Positions 32,006-43,052 of a stretch of 64,000 nt of DNA are shown piece by piece. Both the position numbers and the translations under genes were made by a program. The notes under the pieces are model-generated. The model worked only from the letters and a program-made list of their open reading frames with translations, made no database searches and was not told the origin of the DNA. Where the stretch lies: NCBI RefSeq assembly GCF_026745355.1, contig NC_079209.1:32585630-32649629 (forward strand), read 5' to 3'. Position 1 is the stretch's first letter. Every line of letters starts with the position of its first letter. The DNA comes from Beta vulgaris subsp. vulgaris (Eukaryota > Streptophyta > Magnoliopsida > Caryophyllales > Amaranthaceae).

Positions 32006-33501
32006 CTATACAAGTCCAAGTAACACAAGAACAACTTGGCCAAATGACAATCCAAGCTCTAATGCGACCAAGTCTTCCCTGTCAAGCTCCTCATTAGTTG
32101 CCTTGGCCAACAATGTCTTGCTAAATGCTTTACCACTTCTAGTAAAACTTGGCGCCTCATGATCCGTATCAAGGGGATGGTATGGGTTCGGGATTTTGTT
32201 TGGCGAATGGAGGATTAGAGGGAGGTTTTTGGGTATTGGTCCTTTGATGTGGAGCTTGATAAGTGTTGGACCCTTGTGAGGGTAAACCACCTTGGTTATA
32301 ACTTTGGTTATACCCTTGCGCATACCCTTGGTTCTGAGCTTGGTTGTACCCTTGTTGAGGTTGGTTGAAGCCTTGGGTGTAGTTTTGTTGAGGTTGTCTC
32401 CAATCCCCTTGTTGATTGCTTCTATACCCTTGGTTCCCTTGATATCCATCTCCTTTAGAATTTATCGTCGCCACATGTTGTGAATGGGTACCTCCACAAT
32501 AAGAAGTATGATGGTTAGTACCACCACAAATATCACAAGAAAAAGAATTTACATGTGAAGGATTAGATGAGACAAGATTGATCTTTGAGAGCTTCTTGTC
32601 AAGTTTGTCCATCTTGGCTTGAATTTGATCCATGGGGTATAATTCAAACTTCCCGCTCTTCTTGGGTTGAACACCTCTTTGTCGTCCACTCCATGAATAG
32701 TTCTCGATCACTTCCTCTATAGTGGATTCAAGTTGCTCTTACGGGATCTTAGAAAGTTGACCTCCCGCTCCAAGATCAAGGCCATCATAGAAAAACTGCA
32801 TGAGGTTTTTATTGAACTCATGGTGGGGACACAAACGGATCATCTATTTACACCACTCCCAAGCTTCCGCAGGCGTCTCATTGCTCTCTTGTTCAAATGA
32901 GGAGATCTTCCTCCTTATGTTTGTCGTCTTCCACTCCATGCTGTAAAATGGCAATTGTGAATTCTTCCCATGTAGTGAGGGAATTAGCAGGCAAGCTCTT
33001 TAGCCATGATTTTGCCTTTCCGGTAAGAGAAGATCGGAACAAATGCATCTTACTTTAGTCAGGGGAGACTTGATTTATTGTTATCATAGAACAAATCTCA
33101 AGAAAACATGTCAAGATGTCAAGAGGATCCTCATCCGAACCCCCACAAAATGGCTCTGCTTTCACCATCCGAGTATACTGAGGATGAATGCTGATCTTTG
33201 TAGTGGTGGTGGGGACTCGAATACCACCTTGAAGAACATAGGAACCCGAATTTCCGAAATCCCTAAAGAGTTGTGGATTTGCTTGCACCATTTCTGCTTC
33301 AACTTCACTTGTTGAACTTGAGACTGGTGAAGATGGCTCGGAACCCTGAGATAAATTTTCCAAATTTTTCCGAAGCTTTCGCAATGTACGGTCAATTTCA
33401 GGATCTAAAGGCAAAGTGCGTGAACTATGATTTCTTCTTCTCATGTAACACAACAAAGCTAAGTAGAGGATCAACAAATAACAAGAACTAGCAAATAACA
33501 C
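32006..33501 (-). pseudogene. Athila-like gag, frame-broken
   Basis: Minus-strand gag of a second Athila/Tat-group element. The N-terminal part (33055-33440) starts RRRNHSSRTLPLDPEIDR and has VKAEPFCGGSDEDPLD. A capsid segment (32712-33050) can be read with stops (KSWLKSLPANSLTTWEEF). The nucleocapsid-like part (32169-32711) carries a zinc-knuckle-like CDICGGTNHHTSYCGG, then a Gln/Asn/Gly/Tyr-rich tail with repeated GYNQ units. At least two stops lie in the capsid region. It is cut at about 32000 by the gypsy LTR. No protease or pol follows. Confidence 0.75.
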
Positions 33502-34890
33502 GAATTATATATCAAATAGGAAGACACTAGAGTTAAGGTTACTAGTATTAATAAGAATGGACAATGAATATTAATGCGATTGTGAAGTAACGGAGACGAT
33601 TATGCAAGGTTTAGTTTTCCACTAAAATACTCGAGTCCTCTCTCGAATGGTCCTCAAGAATAATCACTTAATCAATCAACTAAATCCTCTCTCGAATGGT
33701 CTTTGGTCATTTTATTAAGAGATTCGATAAATTCGTAAACCCCTAATAAAAGATCCCCTTAATTTCTACCCAATATCTTGGCCTACAAATTAAGTTGATT
33801 CTTGGGGATGATAAAAGAGTTCAAAATTCGATTTAGGAACATTTGAATTCAAAATACCAAAGCATAAATGTGATCGATATCTATCTTAAGGTCTCAAAAC
33901 ACCAAGACCAATGCATAAACTTCTTTAAAACATCACAATCACATCAATAAAACATTTAAAACCTTAATCCATAATTTCACCCTAACCCTAGATAAGAAAC
34001 TACTCACTAATCATGGATTCTGAGCAATTAAACATAAAACCTATGCCTAATCTAAGGCTAAACATGATTAAGAGATAATTAAACTAATAGAATTAACATT
34101 TATGAGACTATAAGAATGAAGAACAAGAACAACCACGAAATGAATGAGATAAAAACTAAAAATTCAAATTGAATTGAATGAAAAGTACCTTGAATGTTAT
34201 CGGAATCACAAACTATGATTAATAAATCTCAATAGAAGTCAAGTGTTTATCTCTCTAGTATGAACCCTAATAATACTCTCTAAAAACTAGAATAAAGCAT
34301 AAGTTTCTAAAACTAAAACAATACTATCGTTTTTAATGAAGGCTCGAATTTTTCTTTCCGGAAACAAAGGGTGCGGGCGCACCAATATCAGGTGCGAGCG
34401 ACCTAACCTTTCTGCCTCAAACTTGGAATTTCTTCGTCAAATGGTGCGGACGCACGTTTGTGTGGTGCGGGTGCACCAATGTGGTGCAGGCGCACCTTAT
34501 GCGTGGTGCGAGTGAACCAATGTGGTCTGTGTTTTGTTTTTAAAACTGTTGAAGGTGTGGGCGCACCATTGTGTGCGGGTGTCTCCAAACGCACCTCAAG
34601 CTCTCTCGGTTTCTCTAGCTCTCCCCCCTTAACCCTTATCTCACAATACTCGGCCCCGAAAAGGGTCATACCTGCAATGAAAACACGAGAAAATATGGTG
34701 AAAGCATATGTACTAGAAGTTCGATCAAAATAGATCGAAAATCTAGCAAAATGTCACTATGATCATTCAATGATCAAGTGAAGAAGTAGAAAGGGAAATG
34801 AGGAAAAAAGAGGGGAGAAAAGAGAATAAAGAGGACCAAACGAAACCAAAATAAAGGAGTTCATAAAGTGTGTTAGATACGAACTTATCA
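33502..34890 (-). repeat. 5' LTR and leader of the second Athila-like element
   Basis: The right edge (34890) reads TGATAAGTTCGTATC on the minus strand, matching the start of the plus-strand LTR at 52724 (TGATAAGTGCGTTTC). The two sequences align over most of their length in opposite orientation, for example a CATTTTGCTAGATTTTC phrase and the ATCATCCCC region. Both contain GTGCGGGCGCACC-like repeats (34370-34580 here). The inner LTR boundary and PBS were not found. The LTR sits inside the Tat-like gag of the next feature. Confidence 0.7.
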
Positions 34891-35009
34891 GTTGTATCGC
34901 TTTGGACGCTAAGAACGTTTCTTGTTGGATGTCGATTTCCTGTTGTCCACGTTCATAATTCGTTCCCTGCATGCATGTCTTCTTCCAAACAGATCTGAGC
35001 CAATGCTTT

Positions 35010-35291
35010 TGTAATACCCCTCATGATTGCTTTAAAGGGATTTAGCAGTCTATTCATTCCAACAAGATGCATCTTTCTTTTAGGGAGCTTATTTCCTTAG
35101 TTACTCCATCGTTAAGCGTGCTTGGCTGGGAGTAGTCTAGGGATGGGTGACCTCCTGGGAAGTTTCTCAGGGTGCGCATGAGTGAGGACAAAATGCGCCA
35201 GAAGAATTTATGTTGGTTATTGAGGACAATTGTTGCCCTGGATGCGCATTGGTGACAATATACTCGACTCCGTATGGGTCGGGGTGTTACA
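35010..35291 (+). repeat. 5' LTR of Cassandra with 5S rRNA-like block
   Basis: 35111-35162 reads GTTAAGCGTGCTTGGCTGGG and on to GGATGGGTGACCTCCTGGGA, matching the box A to box C internal promoter of plant 5S rRNA. Confidence 0.9.
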
Positions 35292-35478
35292 AATGGTATT
35301 AGAGCAATCCTGCGACCGCGTGTTGGGGCGACCCTAAGGCCGTCAGGCTGAATATTAGGAGTCCTCAGGCGCCTAGTGGGGGAGGATTCTGGGGCTGCAT
35401 TGTCATAAGGTCATTGTGGCAAAATATGTGGAGTCCTCAAGCGCAACGAGGGAGTTGCTGTTCTCAAGTGGGGGTGTA

Positions 35479-35760
35479 TGTAATACCCCTCATGATTGCT
35501 TTAAAGGGATTTAGTAGGCTACTCATTCCAACAAGATGCATCTTTCTTTTAGGGAGCTTATTTCCTTAGTTACTCTGTAGTTAAGCGTGCTTGGCTGGGA
35601 GTAGTCTAGGGATGTGTGACCTCCTGGGAACTTTCTCAAGGTGCGCATGAGTGAGGACAAAATGCGCCAGAAGAATTTATGTTGGTTATTGAGGACAGTT
35701 GTTGCCCTGGATGTGCATTGGTGACAATATACTCGACTCCGTATGGGTCGGGGTGTTACC
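35479..35760 (+). repeat. 3' LTR of Cassandra with 5S rRNA-like block
   Basis: Same as the 5' LTR, but box C is altered (GATGTGTGACCTCC) and the last base is C instead of A. Confidence 0.9.
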
Positions 35761-36654
35761 GCTTTGTGAGTTCACGTCGGAATGATTCAATAGCATTCTT
35801 GACGTCATAATTTGGAATCAACATCTTTTCCTTGTTAGACCTGTGGGCAAACTCTTTCAAACATCAGATTTTTGCACAATTCAATGTAAGTCACTAGGTT
35901 ATTTTTCCATTTAACGACTACTAGCAAATAGCAAATTTAACGTGTTAGAAAAATTGGGCAAAAGAAGAGATAGAGTCGTTGCCAAGATGGATAAACCATT
36001 GTAGAGCTAGTCCATTAAATGTTGAACCAAAGCCTTTTGCACATACGCGGCTCTCGCATGTTTCGAGAGATTAAGATAGTCCCATCCGTTGTTTGTACAG
36101 AGAAACATGGTCACTAGGATCGGTACTACCATCATACAACTTCATGGTAGGGACCGACAAGCGCTTATGAACTTCAATCATGGCAATGGCGTCGGAGAAT
36201 GGAGAATCAGCGTAATTGTTTGGCGTTGCCTTCTCCATCAGATGTGGGACACCAGGGAATTTGACAATCATATCTTTTAATTGTTGTAGATGTAATTGGA
36301 TAAGATCATTTGTGGCAAGTTGTTGCTGCGGCTTGTCATATCCCATGAGAGCGTCGCATCATCTCCTTGATCATCACCATACACGGGGACGTTAGTGCCA
36401 ATGGGTGTATCAAACGTATGCTAGGTTGAGCATCTTGGAGATGACTTTAACATTACGACGACGAGGTCCTTTTGCATTTTGAGCTGCCATCTCTAGGCTT
36501 TGGTTTTTCATACATGAAGCGACGCAACTGTTTTGCAGTTCAACCATGACATCTTTAAGGTGGTTGAGTTTGTCAAACACAAAAAAGGGAACATGAAAAT
36601 AAATAAAAAAAGGAGGGGGAAAATATAATAATTGTTATAAAAATCTTAATGAGA

Positions 36655-36672
36655 ACCCCACGGTGGCCACCA
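36655..36672 (-). other. Candidate primer-binding site of the Tat-like element
   Basis: The plus strand reads ACCCCACGGTGGCCACCA just beside the LTR edge, i.e. a tRNA-like 3' end with CCA. The tRNA identity was not assigned. Confidence 0.6.
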
Positions 36673-36675
36673 AAT

Positions 36676-37252
36676 TGTTTTTGCTTTGTTTGTAATAGGT
36701 ACTTAACGGTTTGAGAGCCAACAACAAGAGTATTGTATGATCAAGATAAATATAAAGCAATAAGGAATTGAAATGCGAATAAGTAAAAGATTAAGCAACA
36801 CAAACAAATGGTGACATAAGAACCCAAATGGACAGAAAAAACCGCGGGCGATTCTTGTGATCACGTATCCACTACGACAATGAGGTTTTCCATACATATG
36901 TTTACCACTAAAACTGTAATTGAGCTTTGCAGAGAATATGAATGTAGAGAGAGAGAGTACAAGCTGATCAGTAGTATAGATTAGTGAGAGCTGAGTGAAT
37001 AGTTTAGGTTACACTTTTCGACTTCTATTTATATTTAACCTAATAACCTCCTTTGTAGCCGTCATTTGATCTTCCCCCAAAGAAGGACGTGCCCTTCCTG
37101 TCTCAACTGCTTCCTCTCTTGCATACAAGTTATTAGCGGGTTCGCAAGTCTCACCCTTCTCAACTTCTTGTGAAAACACGCCACTTATCCTGTTATTTCA
37201 AAATCAATTACTTACCACCAAAGTGTGATTTTGGGGGTAAACACCATTTACA
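36676..37252 (-). repeat. 5' LTR of the Tat-like element
   Basis: On the minus strand it starts TGTAAATGGTGTTTACCCCC at 37252 and ends CA at 36676, about 577 bp, next to the PBS. A 37020-37040 stretch has TTATATTTAA-like TATA sequence. The partner LTR is not in the window. Confidence 0.7.
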
Positions 37253-37286
37253 AATAATCTCCACCAAAAACAAAGTATAAGAAAGG

Positions 37287-37573
37287 CTTTTTTGTCCAAC
37301 TATCTTACTTATACTCTTTTTTTGCGAGAAACTACCTTATTCTTAAAATTTTGTACAAAACTACCTTTGTTACGGTATTGTTTGTTGACAACTACCTAAC
37401 AAACTTTTTGTGACATTTGACAGTACAAGTCACAAGACATGTACATGAGTTCTACTCACCACAAAACTATAATAAAATGTCAGAAAAAGTTTTTATGTAG
37501 TGGTTAACAAACAAAAACGCAATGAAAGTAGTTTTGTACAAAAAATTGTAAATAAGATAGTTATGGACAAAAA
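37287..37573. mobile_element. Fold-back MITE-like repeat
   Basis: Imperfect inverted repeat of about 120 bp per arm. TTTTTGTCCAACTATCTTAC and TTTTGTACAAAACTACC on the left pair with GTAGTTTTGTACAAAA and AAGATAGTTATGGACAAAAA on the right. A weaker match (AAACTTTTTGTGACATTT) lies nearer the centre. No clear target duplication was found, so the class is undecided. It lies about 700 bp upstream of the POLLENLESS3-like gene. Confidence 0.55.
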
Positions 37574-38287
37574 TCCTATAGTAAATGATAGTGAAAGAAG
37601 CAAAAAAGTGATAAAACAAGGATCCCATTGTCAAATTTTAAAAATCAGTTTGCCATTTTACCTGTATGCCATCAGGGCAGACCATTCCTAAACAACTCGA
37701 AGCATGGATCGGGCCCGGACACTAGTTTATACAAATATATTAAAAGTCGTGCGTGAGAATATGTACACGCCACGTGACACCTCTGTTAGTAAACTAGAAT
37801 GATCCAATATGTACATATGTCATGTTAATTAACAAAATTAAAATTAGCTTGCAACAATATTGGAACATATAAGTTCTTGATATTATACATGACACAATTA
37901 CCATGTCAACCAACTTTTAATCATACTTTAAGTGTTCACATTATTATATTTGTACTTTTTAAATGTTGAGTTTTCCTTAATATATATTAATGGAAATAGA
38001 AAAAAATACATATCAAATTCGAAAAATAATACTAATTCGGATCAACGTCCAGGCCCAAACACTAGTTTTCAAAGCACGCAACGTGATCAAACTTCAAACC
38101 CACTCGCGATCTCGCATAATGTTGCAACGGACACCAAAATCTCAAATGTTAACGGCTACTCAAATTTGTTTACTCTTTGTGACTTTTCCACTTACACTAA
38201 ACTCCTCTTCTGCAAATTCTTTCTGAATCAAAAATTCTTTCTTCTGCAAATTCTTTCTCCAAAACACATCAAGATTCTTGTGAAAGA
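37574..38287 (+). promoter_or_regulatory. Upstream region of the POLLENLESS3-like gene
   Basis: AT-rich upstream sequence with several TATA-like stretches (TTAATATATATTAATGG at 37977-37993). The leader closer to the ATG is richer in C and A. No specific regulatory site is recognised. Confidence 0.35.
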
Positions 38288-38533
38288 ATGTGGCCCAAAG
38301 GAAACAACGATGATAATTTACAAACGGTATCAAAGGGATTTTACACCCCACCCCCAAAATGGAATTCAAGACCTCCATTTTCTCCAAAAACATGGATGTC
38401 AGAGGAAAAGAAGAAGAATACTTATTCTTCCCCATTCAAATCTGAACCTTTTCATGTCATTTACAAAGTCCCTTCTGGTGATTCTCCCTACGTCAAGGCC
38501 AAACACGTTCAGGTTTCTCTCTACTCAAATTCT

Positions 38534-38568
<35 letters not shown>

Positions 38569-41500
38569 GTTAATTGGTGACATTGATGACTATATCCAGC
38601 CAGTAATATTTCTTTTTCACTCTAAATACGTATTTTTGTACCGTATTTGTATACCCTTTCCCTCACTCTCCCTCGTTATTTCCATTAGTGTATAAAAAAT
38701 TCTTGGTTTATTTTTACTTCCTCTGTTTCTTGATTGATTATGCTTGTTTGCGAGTTTGAATTTTATCAATTATCTATGGAATTCGGCCACAATGCATTTC
38801 TATGTGTTATACGTATATTGAATTGTGCGTTGTTGGTGTGATTTCACGATGTTTGTGTTTGTTTCCTTTTTTCTTTTGTTTTGAGAAAAAGAAAACATTC
38901 TCTTGGACTTTGTAGTTAAAATTTCCATTGATTTAAGCAAAATTTCATATTCTTTGCTCTTCTTTCGATTTTTTTGGGTGACTTATTAATTCTCTATTTC
39001 TTTCTTTTTGAATTTTGGTCTTCGTGGTATTTGATTTGGCAAGTAGGTTTCCTTAAATTGTTATTCTGATTTTAAATAATAAAAAAATTGTGCATCATTT
39101 TAAGTAGATTTTTTGATTCTTTATATTTATATTCACTATTGATTTCATTTGTTCTGTTTGGTTTAGTTAGTGGGTTCCTTTTCATGATTTGTCTTGAAAT
39201 GAGCATTGCTGGTGTTGAACAAATTAGCTCCGGAGTTAGTTATTGAATTTGAAAATTTTATTTAATCTTTGGGTGCAAAGTTGATAGAGAAGGACCCGAG
39301 CAGAGCGGTAGCCCTCTTTTGGAGTGCTATAAATTCGGGTGATCGAGTTGATAGTGCCTTGAAGGATATGGCAGTTGTGATGAAACAATTGAATAGATCG
39401 AATGAAGCCATTGAGGCTATAAAATCTTTCCGCCATCTATGCGCACCTGATTCTCAAGAATCTCTTGATAATGTGTTGGTGGAACTCTACAAGGTAAGCC
39501 TTACTCATGCCTTTGCTTATTACAAAATCTCCTGTCTGTTGTTTGTTCCCATTATTGAAGTAATAGACTAATAGCTATCAGCTTAAAGATTGAGTGGTCC
39601 AATTGTCATACCGGGCAATATAAGAAATTTACATGTTATTGCTCTAGAAATGTAGTGGAAGACAGAGTGTCCAAATGTATGTTGGTTTTTCTAGGATCTG
39701 TCACTTGTACTTGAGCTAAAATAGAGTCCTAGTAACATAGAATTGATCACCTTAGAGAGAGTGAGTGGCATACCATTTTGTTCTAAGACTCGGAGTTGCC
39801 AACATTGCAAGTTTTGCTTGTTACTGATCTATGACTGAGGTGCACTTATGATTAGTCGCTTGGGACCATAGGCTGTTTGTGGTTTTGTCTGTTTCAAAGA
39901 CTTGTATTGGTTGACGATATAGTTTAGGTTATTGTTATCATCGCAGTGAAATGAAACATTATAGCCTCAATGATTGTTGGAATTCGGTAGGAAAACTAAT
40001 ATATTGGCTTACCATATTAGGATTCTAGTGGAATTTATTTCTTTTTTCTTGTGTGAGATTTGAGGCAATAGATTAGTTCTAGTTTGACATTGGACGAGCT
40101 AAAAAGATGCTCTGATAATAATTACAATACTTTGTTGCGATTTCCTAAGCTAAGTTTAATTTTAATGCTTGTCCATGTTTGTTTTATGTCTGCATGATTA
40201 TTGTTTCTTTAGCGCTCAGGAAGGCTAGAAGACCAGATTGAGGTTCTTAAGCTTAAGCTGAAGCGAGTTGAAGAAGGCAATACTTTTGCGGGAAAGAGAG
40301 TAAAATTGGGAAGATCTCAGGGTAAGAAGGTCCACATAACAGTTGAGCAAGAATATGCAAGGTGGGATGTTACACTACATACATACTGTCATATTTCTTT
40401 AGTTTAAATATCTTTCCTAACTTCATACCTTGACTTATACAGGCTTTTGGGAAACTTGGCTTGGGCGTACTTGCAACAGAATGATTATAAAACTGCTGAG
40501 GAGTATTACAGGTAAGTTTTCTGCAACGAATGACATGGACTTATGAATCTGCCTTTCTTATTTCAGCATTTGTTGAGTGGGTCTAAGAAGTGTCTTTAAC
40601 TTTGTTCAGGAAAGCTCTATCAATTGAGCCAGATAGGAACAAACAGTGCAATCTTGCCGTCTGCTTGATGTGCATGAACAGGCTAACTGAAGCTAAGTTT
40701 CTTCTTCAAGTAATTCGTGCTTCAGTCCCTGAAGGGCAAATGGACGAGTCTTATGCCAAGTCATTTGAGAGAGCATCCAATATGTTGGCTGAAAAGGAAA
40801 ATCAACCAGATAAATCTATGTATGAAGTGGAAAAGGAGAATTGCTATGGAAATATTGGTTTCATCGACTCGTCTCGCAACAAAAATCCATATGAATCTGT
40901 CCGAAGCAATAGCAGAAAAGTTTCAGATGATCAACTTGATCAGACACTTGGAGCTTACTCTTGTGGCAAGAGCAATGTTGGAACTGGAGGTAACACTGCT
41001 GCCATTGATCATAATTCCAGCTGGAAAAGAACGTATACATCATCAGTTCAAGTACGAGGAATCCCCAAGAGTCCATTTACACAGCCCAAGAGGAGTATAA
41101 CTCTCTTGGACAGTGAAAGAAATACAAAAGGAACATACAGGAATGATGTGGTTAGCTGCTTGCCTCGGAGACTCCAATTCGAGAATGCTGCTGCTTCAGA
41201 TGTGAAAGGTACTTATTCCGAAACTGAGCAGCGTGGCAGTGTCAATATGTCGGAAGGTACAAATGCTCCGGACAGGACAATTTGTGTTGGCAGAAATGAG
41301 AATTTGGCCCCAACTGATTTGAGTGGTCGTAAGTTGTCAACATCAGCAACTGGTGTAAAAACAAATTTCTGTAGTGCTGAAATTGAGAGTAGGGATTCAT
41401 GTGGTCCACATAATGAGGGGGTTTTCCCGCAATGTAGTGGTAAAAAGAGCTGGGCTGATATGGTTGAGGAAGATGAGAAAGAAATAATGCATCTTTTTGC

Positions 41501-41726
41501 AGGAGAGAATGTGGATATAAACACGTCAGTGCATGTTGAGGAAAGTTTAAGCAGTGAATTCCAATCTGTTAGTTTTAATGACAATGCTACTGTAGCAGCC
41601 AAGCAATCATTACCATGTTGTCCTTTGTTTTCTAACCAACAGCAGAAGCAAGACCAAGTGAAGACTAAGAGAAGTCACAGACTTCAGGTTTTCCAGGATA
41701 TGACTCCAGAAAGCCCTAGAGCTTAA
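38288..41726 (+). CDS. POLLENLESS3/MS5/TDM1-like TPR protein
   Basis: The only convincing host gene. Exons: 38288-38512, 39281-39493, 40213-40361, 40443-40511, 40610-41726. All introns are GT-AG and the joined frame gives about 590 residues. The N-terminus has FHVIYKVPSGDSPYVKAKHVQ, followed across the first intron by LIEKDPSRAVALFWSAINSG and DSALKDMAVVMKQLNRSNEA. These are TPR helices typical of the plant MS5/TDM1/SDI1 family. More TPR units lie at about residues 190-265. The C-terminus is a long, Ser/Asn-rich, probably disordered tail with SWADMVEEDEKE near residue 500. In Arabidopsis the founding member TDM1/MS5 acts in exit from meiosis II in pollen mother cells, whereas related members respond to sulphur supply. 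Which role applies here cannot be told. The tail makes it longer than the founding member. A run of about 30 T lies in intron 1. Confidence 0.85.
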
Positions 41727-42978
41727 GAGACATAAAAATAGCACATTTTTTAAAGTTTGTCTCTACAATATTGATGTATTATTTCATTTTTTGATGCAAC
41801 TTTTTGTTACTTTCATCTTCTGATGAAAATGGCGTAGATAACAAATTAACAATATGAAACAGAACATGGAAACTCTGAAAATTAATGAGTACCGTTGTAC
41901 GGTGTTGCACCAAATTTAAGTAAAAATGAATGTGATTACGGTTATGTTGTTCAAGTTAGCCGCAAGTTATGAATGTTTTCAAGGTGCTTTCAATTGATTT
42001 AGGATTTTGAGGAAAATTAACAAAGCTTTAATAACAACTGTCCTCATTCTTCGTCCATTTTTAACTTTTAATTCCTTCTCAGGATTTAAGCGTTGGAAGT
42101 GTCATCAAGTGCTTGAAATAATAAATTATTTAATTTTAATTCTAATTGTAATTATCACGAGGCATCACTAAAAGTCAATTTGGTTATCCATATTAACATT
42201 TGGTCATCACTAACTAAACGTTGATCCAATATCCATTCCTCTCACGCTGATGCGGATGTACTTTGGTTGACTTTTACGGAAATCGAATAATCTTGAAAAA
42301 AAGATTGAATCTTTAAGGTTTTCGGTAAGTATAAAGGATAGAACAATTCGATCAAACACAAAGTAATTCACAAATTGGGTCTTGATTCACTCTCAAACAC
42401 ACATGTATTGAACAATCTGTCTTAAACCTCAAACACAAAGTAACTTATTCAAGGTTTAAATATCACAAAGAAGTGCGAAAATTTCCACAAAGAAGTGCAA
42501 AAATTTCCACAAAGAAAATCAAAACTATAATTTAATCTCATAAAATTATTCTTACTAGTGCCAAAAATCAGCTATATATAAAGACTACTAAACGGAAGAC
42601 AACTCTTACTAGTAAAGCTAAAAAGATAACCAAAACAAAGAATCCTAACTAGCTTAAAATAAGTAAAACATATCCTAAGTTAGATATAAAACCTTGTAAG
42701 CAAAAATTCTACTACTACTAGAACTCTAACTTAGCCTTTACACAATTAGGACTACTAATCCATATAGAACTAGGACTACTAATCCAGATTAATGCAATTA
42801 AAATTACAAAATTTACTCCTAGTAGAACAGGAGTTGTAATTTTACTAGAACTAGGATTACACAAATCCTTACAGAACTAAGATTTTTAGTAATACTTCTA
42901 ATAAATCAATAAAAACAACTTGGGAACCGAATTTAAATAAGAGAATTTCGTCCCTTAACAATTAAAACTATCACTAAC
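41727..42978. other. 3' flank and LTR-like AT-rich sequence
   Basis: 3' flank of the TPR gene, then AT-rich sequence. From 42540 to 42900 phrases like GGACTACTAATCCATATAG and GGACTACTAATCCAGATT recur, similar in style to the LTR at 31740-31870. A CACAAAGAAGTGCGAAAATTT phrase is repeated at 42468-42510. It may be an old LTR fragment. No gene is seen. Confidence 0.35.
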
Positions 42979-42994
42979 ATACTAATTATGACAT
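42979..42994. repeat. Target-site duplication, left, of the LINE
   Basis: ATACTAATTATGACAT, matching 48962-48977 (ATACTACTTATGACAT) at 15 of 16 positions. This length is typical of L1-type target-primed reverse transcription. Confidence 0.85.
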
Positions 42995-43052
42995 AATGTA
43001 AGTAAAGAAAAACTCTAGAGAGAGAATAGGAAGAGAGAGAGAGGCTCTCAAG

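Larger units (their letters stand above)
35010..35760 (+). mobile_element. Cassandra TRIM retrotransposon (complete)
   Basis: A 751-bp element with two 282-bp LTRs (35010-35291 and 35479-35760), both starting TGTAATACCCCTCATGATTG. A PBS lies at 35294-35305 (TGGTATTAGAGC), and AGTGGGGGTGTA, a purine-tract-like run, precedes the second LTR. It is flanked by perfect 5-bp duplications GCTTT (35005-35009 and 35761-35765). It encodes no protein. The LTRs carry a 5S rRNA-like block, the defining feature of Cassandra, which is thought to be transcribed by RNA polymerase III and mobilised by other elements. About a dozen differences separate the LTRs, so the insertion is not very recent. Confidence 0.95.
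34895..36520 (-). pseudogene. Tat-like gag, interrupted by a Cassandra TRIM
   Basis: Minus-strand gag of a Tat/Ogre-group gypsy element. It starts near 36510 (MAAQNAKGPRRRNVKVISKM). The region 36071-36346 is open and ends with LYDGSTDPSDHVSLYKQRM, a hallmark of this group. It continues with frameshifts to 35766, where a Cassandra element interrupts it. Beyond the insertion it resumes at 35009 with ALAQICLEEDMHAGNEL, down to 34895. The left edge is the Athila-like LTR. The order of events is therefore: Tat gag first, then the insertions. Confidence 0.75.

Noticed and set aside
35111..35162. 5S rRNA gene
   Set aside because: Only the box A to box C part is present, inside TG...CA LTRs with a PBS and target duplications. 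This is Cassandra, not a 5S gene.
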